Of a stretch of 64,000 bases of DNA, positions 26,211 through 34,790 are shown piece after piece. The stretch is from an uncultured Porphyromonadaceae bacterium (GTDB lineage: Bacteria > Bacteroidota > Bacteroidia > Bacteroidales > Muribaculaceae), in contig CANEHE010000006.1 of assembly GCA_947427285.1 (NCBI GenBank), positions 32,465 through 96,464 of the forward strand, in the 5' to 3' direction. The notes beneath the pieces were generated by a model. The model was not told the DNA's origin. It saw only the letters and a list, made by a program, of their open reading frames with translations, and did not search any database. The stretch's first letter is position 1. Every line of letters starts with the position of its first letter. The position numbers and the translations under genes were made by a program.

Positions 26211-27305
26211 TTATTTTGACATTATTTTGTCGAGATCATCGAGATTGTCGGCACGGTCAACCAATTCGCCTTTGGCATTATACAGGAAGAATGCCGGTAG
26301 TTTGCTGACGTTGTATTTGAGCGCAGTCGAGGATCGGTCTCCCTCCGGGTCGAACACATTTGTCCACGGTAGATTTGATGCGGCCTCACGCCAGTCGTAC
26401 TGGTCGTTGTCAAGGCTTACCTGATAGATATTGATGGCTCCGCCCTTATGATGTCGCGAAAGCACTTTGTTGATTATGGGGGCATCGGTGTGGTTCATGA
26501 GAGAGAAAACCACAAGAGTGCGCTTCCCGTTTGATAGTAATGATGACAGCCGTTTCTCTTTTCCGTCGGTCCCGGGCAAGGTGATCTCAATATGAGTCAG
26601 TTCCTTGTCGGCTTGAAGCACTCGCTGTTTTCCTTGTTTTGCGTTTCGTTCACGCAGGGCGCGTAGAGCGGTTTCCTCCAGTATACGTACTCTCGGGTCT
26701 GTCGGATTAAATTGTTTGAATGCTGTGGCTACGGCGGCATAATAATTGATGTCGGATAGATCCTCGGGGTTATAGAGCGGTGTGTCGCCGACGGTCTTTG
26801 TCAGCACATAGTAGCTGAGAAGTGATCCTTTCCCGTTTCGGATATATTTTTCAAAAACCTGACGTTTGAATGCACTGAGATCAGCTTGTGTTCCGACTGC
26901 GGCAGCCAGTTCATGATCGAAGGCAGCCATAAGTTTTGCCTGTTCAGAGCCGTCAAGGGAATAATTGGTCGCCAGTCCTGGAATTGTCCCCTTTACGATG
27001 ATGGTTTCAGTGGAATCTACAGGGAAATATATGAAATCCTTACCGATACGGAGCCGGTAGACGTCGGGAGCCGCAGGAGATGGGACTGAAATTGAAAAAG
27101 AGCCGTTCGGAGAGAACCAGGTGGAGTCGAGAGCCTGCCAGTTGCCGTGAAAATCGGATTTTTCAATTGTGACTGCATCGCCTGATGTGCCGGAAATCTC
27201 TCCTTTCACTTTGAATGTCCGCTCGCCGCACGACTGGAGCGAGAGAATGGCCAGCATCCATATTGCGGCGAAAACAGAAAATGATATAGTCTTTCTAAAA
27301 TTCAT
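26211..27305 (-). CDS. DUF4369/thioredoxin-fold lipoprotein without the CxxC site
   Basis: A 364-residue lipoprotein from the ATG at 27305 (MNFRKTISFSVF ... LAILSLQSCGE, lipobox LQSC). An N-terminal beta domain (KVKGEISGTSGDAVTIEK, about 27-110) is of the DUF4369 type, then a helical middle and a thioredoxin-like fold from about 235 on (GKRTLVVFSLMNHTDAPIINK ... NVFDPEGDRSSTALKYNVSKLPAFFLYNAKGELVDRA). The usual TlpA-like WCxxC is replaced by LMNHTDAP, while the cis-proline segment (LPAFFLY) is kept. The fold should therefore bind rather than oxidise or reduce. It may have lost a redox function for a scaffolding or sensing one. No operon partner; start of gene lies divergent to pnp. Confidence 0.8.
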   Translation of the reverse strand: MNFRKTISFSVFAAIWMLAILSLQSCGERTFKVKGEISGTSGDAVTIEKSDFHGNWQALDSTWFSPNGSFSISVPSPAAPDVYRLRIGKDFIYFPVDSTETIIVKGTIPGLATNYSLDGSEQAKLMAAFDHELAAAVGTQADLSAFKRQVFEKYIRNGKGSLLSYYVLTKTVGDTPLYNPEDLSDINYYAAVATAFKQFNPTDPRVRILEETALRALRERNAKQGKQRVLQADKELTHIEITLPGTDGKEKRLSSLLSNGKRTLVVFSLMNHTDAPIINKVLSRHHKGGAINIYQVSLDNDQYDWREAASNLPWTNVFDPEGDRSSTALKYNVSKLPAFFLYNAKGELVDRADNLDDLDKIMSK

Positions 27306-27466
27306 CGGTATATTTGGCGGAAAATATGTTTCCGGCCACAAATTTAACCAAAAAATCCTATATAGGGCCAGAGATATTCTCCAGCAGTTGGTAAATTTTG
27401 ACTGAATATGAATTCATGGATAGCTCTTATCCGGGGTTGAAACACTTAAGTCTCAAAAAAAAATGT

Positions 27467-27474
27467 TATCTTTG
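27467..27474 (+). promoter_or_regulatory. -7 element for pnp
   Basis: TATCTTTG fits TAnnTTTG, 39 bases before the pnp start codon. The -33 TTTG is not well formed. Confidence 0.55.
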
Positions 27475-27512
27475 CGCGAATTTTCAAAGAGAAGAATACA
27501 AGCAAATTTTTT

Positions 27513-29795
27513 ATGTTAAAACCAATCAAGAAAACCATCGACCTCGGTGACGGACGGACTATCACCATCGAGACCGGTAAACTCGCCAAACAGGCCGATG
27601 GAGCGGTAGAAGTAAGAATGGGCAACACGATGTTGCTCGCCACTGTCTGCTCGGCTCAGGAGGCCAACGAAGGAGTGGATTTTATGCCACTGACAGTGGA
27701 ATACAAGGAGAAATACTCTTCAATCGGTCGTTACCCTGGCGGATTCCTTAAAAGAGAAGGACGCGCCAGCGACTACGAGATATTGACTTCGCGCCTGGTT
27801 GACCGGGTGCTCCGTCCTCTTTTTCCCGATAATTATCATGCCGAGACTTTTGTCAACGTCACTCTCTATTCGGCTGACGAGAACGATGCTCCCGACGCTC
27901 TGGCCGGAATTGCGGCTTCTGCGGCTCTGGCAGTCAGCGATATCCCCTTCAACGGGCCTATTTCCGAAGTCCGTGTGGCCCGCGTAGGCGGCGAATGGGT
28001 GATCAATCCTACTTTCGCCCAGATGGAGGAGGCCGACATAGAACTTATGGTCGGTGCCACCTACGACAATATCATGATGGTGGAGGGTGAGATGAACGAG
28101 GTTTCGGAAGCAGAACTTCTTGAAGCACTCAAAGTGGCTCATGCCGAAATCAAGAAGCATTGCGTGGCTCAGATCGAACTCATGAAAGAGGCCGGTAAAG
28201 AAACCAAGCGTGAATACTGCCACGAAATCAATGATGATGAGCTTCGTGCGGATGTGGCTGCCAAATGTTACGACAAGGCTTATGCCATAGCTAAGGCAGG
28301 CAATGCCGACAAACACTGGCGTAACGATGCCTTCAAGGCCGTACGCGACGAATATATAGAGTCTCTTCCCGAGATGACGGAGGAGCAGCTGGAGAAATAC
28401 ACCGAGGATCAGCGTATAGCGATGGTGAAGCGTTATTATCACGACGTGGAGAAAGAGGCTATGCGCCGCTGTGTGCTCGACGAGGGTATCCGTCTCGACG
28501 GCCGCAAGACCACACAGATCCGCCCCATCTGGTGTGAGGTGGATTACCTTCCGGGTCCTCATGGCACTGCGGTCTTCACACGTGGTGAGACACAGGCTCT
28601 TGTCACAGCGACTCTCGGCACTACCCTCGACGAGAAAATCATAGACGATGTGCTCAACAAGAGCACGGAGCGTTTTTTGCTTCACTACAACTTCCCTCCG
28701 TTCTCTACCGGCGAAGCGCGCCCTCAGCGTGGAGTCGGTCGTCGCGAGATAGGCCACGGCAACCTTGCCCATCGTGCCCTCAAACGCATGTTCCCGGATG
28801 ATTTCCCCTATACATGCCGTATTGTCAGCGATATACTTGAATCCAACGGTTCCTCTTCGATGGCCACTGTCTGTGGAGGCACACTTGCTCTGCTTGACGC
28901 CGGCGTGAAGATGAAACGCCCGGTGGCCGGAGTTGCCATGGGTCTCATATCCGACAAGGATAATGTGAAATATGCCATACTGTCCGATATTCTGGGCGAC
29001 GAAGACCATCTCGGTGACATGGACTTCAAGGTGACTGGTACTACCGAAGGTATCACGGCCACTCAGATGGATATAAAGTGCGACGGTCTCAGCTATGAGG
29101 TGCTTGAGAAGGCACTTGCACAGGCTCGGGAGGGACGTCTGCACATTCTCAACATCATCAATGAGACTATTCCTGAGGCTCGTGAGGATTACAAACCTCA
29201 TGTTCCGCGCCTTGTGACCATTGAGATTCCGAAGGAGATGATCGGTGCTGTTATCGGCCCGCAAGGTAAGGTGATTCAGGGTATTCAGGAAGAGACTGGA
29301 ACCGTGATTTCAATCGATGAGGATGAGAAGACAGGTATCGGCCGCGTTGAAATCGCTTCGAAAGACAAGGAAAGCATCAATAAAGCACTTGCCCGCATCA
29401 AGGCTATCGTGGCTCAGCCCGAAGAAGGAGAGGTCTACGAAGGTACCGTACGTTCGATCCTCGATTTCGGTGCGTTTGTTGAGTTTATGCCAGGACGCGA
29501 TGGTCTGCTGCATATTTCCGAAATATCGTGGAACCGTCTTGACGACATGGCTGCAAGCGGTCTGAAAGAGGGTGATAAGGTGACAGTCAAGCTCATAGAG
29601 ATTGACAAGAAGACCGGCAAATACCGTCTGTCGATGCGTGCTCTTCAGCCGAAACCCGAAGGTTATGTGGAACGAGAGGCACGTCCGCGCCGCGAGGGAG
29701 GCGACCGTGGCCCGCGTCCACGTCGTGACGGAGATCGTGGTCCCCGCCGTGAAGGAGGCGATCGCGGACCCCGTGGACCCCGCAACCGCGACTGA
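27513..29795 (+). CDS. pnp: Polyribonucleotide nucleotidyltransferase (PNPase)
   Basis: A 760-residue protein with the full PNPase layout: two RNase PH-like domains ([25 protein letters not shown] near 35-60; second core with [33 protein letters not shown] about 340-375 and [20 protein letters not shown]), a KH domain ([20 protein letters not shown], about 575) and an S1 domain ([24 protein letters not shown], about 645-715). It degrades RNA phosphorolytically in the cytoplasm and can polymerise tails. The last 45 residues are a rich Arg/Gly/Asp/Pro tail with repeated [10 protein letters not shown] units, a common extension in Bacteroidota that should help RNA binding. It ends before a clean terminator. 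Confidence 0.97.
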   Translation: MLKPIKKTIDLGDGRTITIETGKLAKQADGAVEVRMGNTMLLATVCSAQEANEGVDFMPLTVEYKEKYSSIGRYPGGFLKREGRASDYEILTSRLVDRVLRPLFPDNYHAETFVNVTLYSADENDAPDALAGIAASAALAVSDIPFNGPISEVRVARVGGEWVINPTFAQMEEADIELMVGATYDNIMMVEGEMNEVSEAELLEALKVAHAEIKKHCVAQIELMKEAGKETKREYCHEINDDELRADVAAKCYDKAYAIAKAGNADKHWRNDAFKAVRDEYIESLPEMTEEQLEKYTEDQRIAMVKRYYHDVEKEAMRRCVLDEGIRLDGRKTTQIRPIWCEVDYLPGPHGTAVFTRGETQALVTATLGTTLDEKIIDDVLNKSTERFLLHYNFPPFSTGEARPQRGVGRREIGHGNLAHRALKRMFPDDFPYTCRIVSDILESNGSSSMATVCGGTLALLDAGVKMKRPVAGVAMGLISDKDNVKYAILSDILGDEDHLGDMDFKVTGTTEGITATQMDIKCDGLSYEVLEKALAQAREGRLHILNIINETIPEAREDYKPHVPRLVTIEIPKEMIGAVIGPQGKVIQGIQEETGTVISIDEDEKTGIGRVEIASKDKESINKALARIKAIVAQPEEGEVYEGTVRSILDFGAFVEFMPGRDGLLHISEISWNRLDDMAASGLKEGDKVTVKLIEIDKKTGKYRLSMRALQPKPEGYVEREARPRREGGDRGPRPRRDGDRGPRREGGDRGPRGPRNRD

Positions 29796-29820
29796 TCGAA
29801 TAGAATTTATCAATATAACG

Positions 29821-29852
29821 AAGCGGATGTTCCTGACCCGGTACATCCGCTT
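29821..29852 (+). terminator. Terminator of pnp
   Basis: AAGCGGATGT (29821-29830) and ACATCCGCTT (29843-29852) form a perfect stem followed by T-rich sequence. It stands between convergent genes. Confidence 0.85.
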
Positions 29853-29875
29853 TAATAGTTCCTAACAATACTTAT

Positions 29876-32065
29876 TTATTTGAATAACTTTTTGAATACC
29901 TTCTTGATATTGCTGCTGCTTACTTCTACTACATATATGCCGGAAGGGATTGACGATATGTTGATTTTTCTGTCGGAACTCAACATTATCAGACGTCCGG
30001 TCATATCGAATACTCTTACTTCTGGACAGTCGATTCCCTCGACAGACAGAACATCATTTTTGTTGATCAATGCTATACTTTCAGTATTTTCGATACTGGA
30101 AACACCTGAATTCGAGTCAATATGGAAAGCGGGCGATATTGTCTGTGTCTGATAGTTGCCGGTCTTATCGGTGAGTGTGATTCTCACATCATACCATTTG
30201 TCTAAACTTGTCTTGTTAATTCCCTTGAGGCTTCCGCGATAAAAATATCCGTAACCTGGCATGAAGAACATTTCAGGTATCTCTTCCGTATGTATTTCAG
30301 TCCATGTGTCTGATCCATGAGACGAATATTCGACTTTTACACTTTTAAGAGGTTCTACCTCCATACATCCTAAACCTTCCTCGTCGTATTTGATCTTAAA
30401 GTCACCGGCATAAAATTCCACTACTGCATTTTCTGGTTGGTTAAGCCTGTCGGTCACGTGTCCGTTGCCATCCCGGAACATCAGTGTCTGCATTGTCGGT
30501 GGAAACCAGTCTGTAGCCGCCATAATACAGTTGAGTTCAGTAGTATTGATTCCTGGGATCTTGCCGTCAATCAGAGTATTAGCATTCGTGATTGTAAACT
30601 TATGAGTACCTCCTTCAGTACTTTGTTTCACGTCGGTGGCGAAAAGGTCTGTAGTGCGAACTTCTCCATTGCGCCCGAGATAACCGTAATGGAGCCAACC
30701 CATATCCAAAAGCATTTCGAAAAATTCCTCCGGAAGTGGTTCGTCCTCTTCCATTGGCATCAAGGTTACTGTGATAGGTACGGTATTACCGTAAATTCCC
30801 TCATATTCTGCCAATGAAGCAGGCAAATAAGGATTCAGATGTTCTTTATATAGACCATTTTCTCTATTACCAGGAGTATATTGCCATATATCGCCAAGAA
30901 TACTCATGTATCCACTCGGAAGTATATTCAGATTCTCCTTATAAAAAGTATTGTCTTTCACCCGAAACAGCGGGCCGTCGACCGAGCAGTTCTCCCCGTT
31001 CACAGTTTCGTTTATTATGCACTCGCACAATGTCTCAATATCTCCGGATGAGGGTGAGCATACATTTGCAGTGAGTGTTATCGGTTTTCCCGGAGCTACA
31101 TATAATGCATCAACTCCCATCTTAATTGTCTGATTTAAATGTCCCTTTAGATCTACGGCATTACCTGCGGTATATCCAATCACTCCTCCGTTTTCCTGAG
31201 TTGTGCGTCCGGGCATGAAAGAAAATTCCTTATGAGCCCACAATGCAGGGTTGTTGGAGTAAGTGCCGGGATTACGTCCGCAGTCGGTCTGGACAAAATA
31301 TTGGGTAGTTCCGTCGGTGCTATACCCTATTGCTGAGGAGGCAAACAAAAATCCTTCCGGAAGATCATTGAGATAAAAAACAGGCGATGAGCTGATTTTC
31401 CGTATCCCGGTCTTTACATTTGTTCTGTCATCAATGAAGAAATCCTGTGAGATATACGGGAGCTCATTGTAAGAGACAAAGGAGGTGCCGAAAAATCTTC
31501 TCACATCACCTTCCGCAACAACGGTTTCTGTTTCATCATCAGGATTATATTCAATCTGAGCCACTGTAAACAGTGTTCCGTCTTTTTTCAGAAACCGGGT
31601 CTCGAATTTGTTGACGGCTTTTGATGCATCGACTTCGATAACCATGCCGTCTTTGAAAGAGTCAACCTGAGTGAATACCCCGTGAGAGTCACCGTTATCG
31701 GCGCGAAACCAGGTGAGCAGGACGTTGGGACACCATTCCTGAGGGGTGAATAGAATAGACATGGCATCGTTACCTTCATATTCCCATGTAGGCCCGAATA
31801 AGGCTTCTCCATATTGGATAAACCACGGCTTCATATTTTCCGGGTAAGAGAGTTTGACTGTCACCTCGACTGTGGCATTCTCCGTTGCCGCAGATTCGTT
31901 CCCGGAGAGCCTTGCACATTCGTTTTTCACGATTTCGCATGATTCTCCGAAAACTGTTGTCTTTTTCTCTCCATTGTGAGAGAATCGTGTCGTGGTGATA
32001 TCAGCGGATGCCGGTACCCACACACACATGGCAAGAAGCCATCCGATAGTAGATTTCAATTTCAT
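29876..32065 (-). CDS. Secreted protein with type IX C-terminal sorting domain
   Basis: A 729-residue protein with a signal peptide (IGWLLAMCVWVPASA). No enzyme family is recognised in the long middle, which looks all-beta and has a metal- or glycan-binding character (many Asp/Asn/Trp/Tyr). The last 75 residues are a type IX sorting domain: SVEGIDCPEVRVFDMTGRLIML ... INISSIPSGIYVVEV and the basic end KKVFKKLFK. The motif VRVFDMTGRLI plus SGIYVVEV is the familiar type A form. It should cross the outer membrane by the PorK-N machinery and stay on the surface. It is divergent from a TPR-LuxR regulator with 195 bases between the start codons. Confidence 0.85.
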   Translation of the reverse strand: MKLKSTIGWLLAMCVWVPASADITTTRFSHNGEKKTTVFGESCEIVKNECARLSGNESAATENATVEVTVKLSYPENMKPWFIQYGEALFGPTWEYEGNDAMSILFTPQEWCPNVLLTWFRADNGDSHGVFTQVDSFKDGMVIEVDASKAVNKFETRFLKKDGTLFTVAQIEYNPDDETETVVAEGDVRRFFGTSFVSYNELPYISQDFFIDDRTNVKTGIRKISSSPVFYLNDLPEGFLFASSAIGYSTDGTTQYFVQTDCGRNPGTYSNNPALWAHKEFSFMPGRTTQENGGVIGYTAGNAVDLKGHLNQTIKMGVDALYVAPGKPITLTANVCSPSSGDIETLCECIINETVNGENCSVDGPLFRVKDNTFYKENLNILPSGYMSILGDIWQYTPGNRENGLYKEHLNPYLPASLAEYEGIYGNTVPITVTLMPMEEDEPLPEEFFEMLLDMGWLHYGYLGRNGEVRTTDLFATDVKQSTEGGTHKFTITNANTLIDGKIPGINTTELNCIMAATDWFPPTMQTLMFRDGNGHVTDRLNQPENAVVEFYAGDFKIKYDEEGLGCMEVEPLKSVKVEYSSHGSDTWTEIHTEEIPEMFFMPGYGYFYRGSLKGINKTSLDKWYDVRITLTDKTGNYQTQTISPAFHIDSNSGVSSIENTESIALINKNDVLSVEGIDCPEVRVFDMTGRLIMLSSDRKINISSIPSGIYVVEVSSSNIKKVFKKLFK

Positions 32066-32213
32066 AACTTCAAAATGTTTGAAAAATTTTCATAAAATTA
32101 AATTCATTAGCGGTTGAAACCAATTTTCTGCCATACTTAAAATTCCTTTGCCCATCTCTCAATAAATACTTAAATTAGTGTTAAGTGTCTTGATGACAAC
32201 ATATTGCTGTTTA

Positions 32214-32229
32214 AGTATAATATTATACT
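32214..32229. promoter_or_regulatory. 16-base perfect palindrome between cargo gene and regulator
   Basis: AGTATAATATTATACT is its own reverse complement. It lies 31 bases before the regulator's ATG and 149 bases from the start of the divergent cargo gene, a place suited for a dimeric helix-turn-helix protein. AT-richness raises the chance of a random palindrome. Confidence 0.45.
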
Positions 32230-32260
32230 ACAGTATTGGAGTCTCTCGTTTATCAGATAT

Positions 32261-33850
32261 ATGAAATGTCGATGCCAGATATTGTTTCTGTTTTTGCTCT
32301 TCTTGAATTTGTCGGCACACGCAGTTCAGGATGCCGATTCGATAATGTTCCGTTTGAAGTCATTGTTCAGGGAGGGATATATGGATGCTCTGGTTGAAGA
32401 GAGTTCACACTTGGTTTGCGACTCAACTTTGGAATCTCATCTGTGGTATCATGTGCAGCATTACCGTATTTCCGGATTGATGGCCAGAAGACATTACTCC
32501 GAGGCTCTTGATCTGGCCAATGCTATGATTGAACGATCAAAACCTGATTCCCTCCTTTACTGGGATATTCAGGCATATATTGTCATGAACGATGTTTTCT
32601 GCCAACTTGGTATGCTGAATGCCGCACGAAAATCAATAGACAAGGCCCACGCACGGCTTGATGACATAAATTATACTACTCCTTTGATACGAGACTGGAC
32701 TTTGTCTGATTTCTACCTGGCTTCTTCTCTTCTTGCTCTTATTGAGCGTGACATTGACACTGCTCTCCGACAGTGGAGGAAAGCCGAGCCTTACAATAAT
32801 TCAGCCGAAAGAAGAGTGACATTCTGGGGGCATGCGGGGAGTATATATAAGGCAGCTGGAGAGTTTGAAAAGGCGGATGTCTGTTTTCTGCGGGCAATAA
32901 AAGAGGACGTGGATAATCCCAATAGATTGCGATGTCTTATCCATTGCCTTCATTGGCGCAATCATCAGGGACATCACGATGATGCTCTTGATTTGCTTGG
33001 CGAATATGAACATCTTCTCCGGTTTGCTTCGGATCCGTATTTGGCACAGCACATATATCTCGCTATCGGGGAAACTCTTCAAGGTATCGGGGCAAAAGGG
33101 GAGGCTTCAAAGTATTTCCATATTTCTGCCCTGATATCCGACTCTTTGCGGCAAGCCGATGAAATACTTCACAATTCCATCGCAGGTTCATGGATCGATC
33201 CCGATGATTATTCTGCTTTACGTCAAAGCCGTGATGAATCTGAATGCTCACGTGCCTATATGGTCATGATTATATCTGTTGTCGGGGCGATAGTTATACC
33301 TGTGGCGACTGTCCTTTCCTATAGAAGACGACGTAACCACATATATGATCTTGAATCTTCAACACGTGCTGTCCGTGCTCATGCGGAGAGGGCAGCCGAG
33401 GCGAGTATATTGGCTGATCTCGTTGATCAACAGAGTCGGGATCTATGTGCGTCCTCGTTGATGACGGCAAAACTTTCAGCAGGGTTGTCGGAAGTGCAGA
33501 AAGAATTATGGCATACTGATAAGACTCGTGATCAGCGTCTCAGTTCAATTCGGGTTGCCGTGCAGGAATCTTTGTCTGTCAGACAGGAAGTAGAGGTGTT
33601 CAATCATAATTTCTCCCGTACCGTACGAGACTTCACTGATAAATTAACTGCTCTGCATCCCGGCCTTACAAAATCGGAAGTGCGTGTCGCCTCATATATA
33701 TTTCTCGGTATGACATCGAAAGAGATTGCCCAGATGACTAACCGTTCGGTGCGTACGGTGGATTCGATACGTTATTCTCTACGGAAGAAGCTGTGTATAG
33801 ACATTTCTACGGAGTCTTATCTACGCCAGATATCGGCCGGAGGAGTATAA
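32261..33850 (+). CDS. Membrane-bound TPR sensor with LuxR-type helix-turn-helix
   Basis: A 529-residue protein from the ATG at 32261 (MKCRCQILFLFLLFLNLSAHA), a signal peptide; an upstream frame to 32204 is not needed. Residues 25-320 are helical repeats of TPR type (for example WGHAGSIYKAAGEFEKADVCFLRAIKE) and should be periplasmic. One membrane helix (about 333-353) follows, then coiled coil and a C-terminal LuxR/GerE helix-turn-helix (LTKSEVRVASYIFLGMTSKEIAQMTNRSVRTVDSIRYSLRKKL, about 467-510). This one-component layout senses outside the cytoplasm and binds DNA inside. The partner is likely the divergent type IX cargo gene. The same design returns at 55346. Confidence 0.85.
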   Translation: MKCRCQILFLFLLFLNLSAHAVQDADSIMFRLKSLFREGYMDALVEESSHLVCDSTLESHLWYHVQHYRISGLMARRHYSEALDLANAMIERSKPDSLLYWDIQAYIVMNDVFCQLGMLNAARKSIDKAHARLDDINYTTPLIRDWTLSDFYLASSLLALIERDIDTALRQWRKAEPYNNSAERRVTFWGHAGSIYKAAGEFEKADVCFLRAIKEDVDNPNRLRCLIHCLHWRNHQGHHDDALDLLGEYEHLLRFASDPYLAQHIYLAIGETLQGIGAKGEASKYFHISALISDSLRQADEILHNSIAGSWIDPDDYSALRQSRDESECSRAYMVMIISVVGAIVIPVATVLSYRRRRNHIYDLESSTRAVRAHAERAAEASILADLVDQQSRDLCASSLMTAKLSAGLSEVQKELWHTDKTRDQRLSSIRVAVQESLSVRQEVEVFNHNFSRTVRDFTDKLTALHPGLTKSEVRVASYIFLGMTSKEIAQMTNRSVRTVDSIRYSLRKKLCIDISTESYLRQISAGGV

Positions 33851-33851
33851 G

Positions 33852-34787
33852 TCAGAGGGAAAGGCGGTAGCGTGTGTAGACGGTAGGGGAGGCTCCGAAG
33901 GCTGTCTTCTGGCGCAGAAGCCCTTCGTTGAGGATCATTCCCCCGTTTTCACATGATGTCCCGAAGTCGAACCATCGCCGGGATGAGAATGTCTCGGAAA
34001 TCAAGGTGTGGAATATCACGGGCAGAAGATGCATATCCCGGGCCAGTGGTGTGGTGCATATATATTGCACGTGTGCAACTGTTCCTGTGTCGAACATGCA
34101 CACGCCTGCCTGCATCTCTCCGTCGGCGCGAATGCCGAAAAGGCGGATGCGGTTGGGAAATCTGCTCCGGAGCAGTTCCAGTTCAGCAGCGGAGTGTACA
34201 GGCACGGCATTGTGGCGGTCATGCAGACAGTCGGTCAGGAGTCTGACGAAGGCGGCGGTATCGGATGTTTCCTCAACCGGAAGCCAATACCGGCGTCCAC
34301 GTGAGAGTTCCCATCGTTTGGTTTTGGAAAATCCTTTCCAGGTCTGCATATCGATTGTTGAGGCGAGAGAGGCCTCTACAATAGAGGCTCCCGATCTGAA
34401 CAGAAGATATTCATCGGTATGTGAGGGACGGTCGTGATAGAAGTAGGGAAGAGGCTTGTAATATACTTCTGTCACACCCTCTGTACGGCAGTATTTTAGC
34501 CAGTTATCCCAGATATGAGTTAGAGTCAGAGCATCGGTTTTAGGCGACAATATCCATCCTCCGTATGTAAGGCCTTGATGTGAGTGAAGAATGTTGTCAT
34601 GTCGGTTTGCCGGAAGAACGGCAAGTAGACGCCCGTCATCGCCGTAAGCCATCATCGATGCGTCGCTGAAACGGTCGGAATGATAGTCCATGTAGCCGCG
34701 GTCAAAAAGAAACGTGGCGTTTGGGGAGGCCGCTACAAAGCGGTTCCATTCCTCTGTCTGACTTGATATGTAGGGACGGATCTCCAT
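33852..34787 (-). CDS. FemAB/GNAT-like acyltransferase family protein
   Basis: A 311-residue protein of the acetyltransferase-like FemAB type. It starts MEIRPYISSQTEEWNRFVAASPNATFLFDRGYMDYHSDRF, typical of this group, and carries QGLTYGGWILSPKT and, near the end, RWFDFGTSCENGGMILNEGLLRQKTAFGA, the conserved F-G-T-S...N.GL...K..FGA block. Such proteins move an acyl or aminoacyl group onto a cell-wall or surface-glycan precursor; the acceptor is unknown. The gene sits 3 bases behind the EnvC-like gene and would be the last of the dut operon. Only one base separates it from the convergent TPR-LuxR gene. Confidence 0.8.
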   Translation of the reverse strand: MEIRPYISSQTEEWNRFVAASPNATFLFDRGYMDYHSDRFSDASMMAYGDDGRLLAVLPANRHDNILHSHQGLTYGGWILSPKTDALTLTHIWDNWLKYCRTEGVTEVYYKPLPYFYHDRPSHTDEYLLFRSGASIVEASLASTIDMQTWKGFSKTKRWELSRGRRYWLPVEETSDTAAFVRLLTDCLHDRHNAVPVHSAAELELLRSRFPNRIRLFGIRADGEMQAGVCMFDTGTVAHVQYICTTPLARDMHLLPVIFHTLISETFSSRRWFDFGTSCENGGMILNEGLLRQKTAFGASPTVYTRYRLSL

Positions 34788-34790
34788 TAT

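Noticed and set aside
27720..29264. A 514-codon open frame on the minus strand opposite pnp
   Set aside because: It is the antisense shadow of a highly conserved gene, has no domain, and its composition (His/Leu-rich) is typical for shadows.
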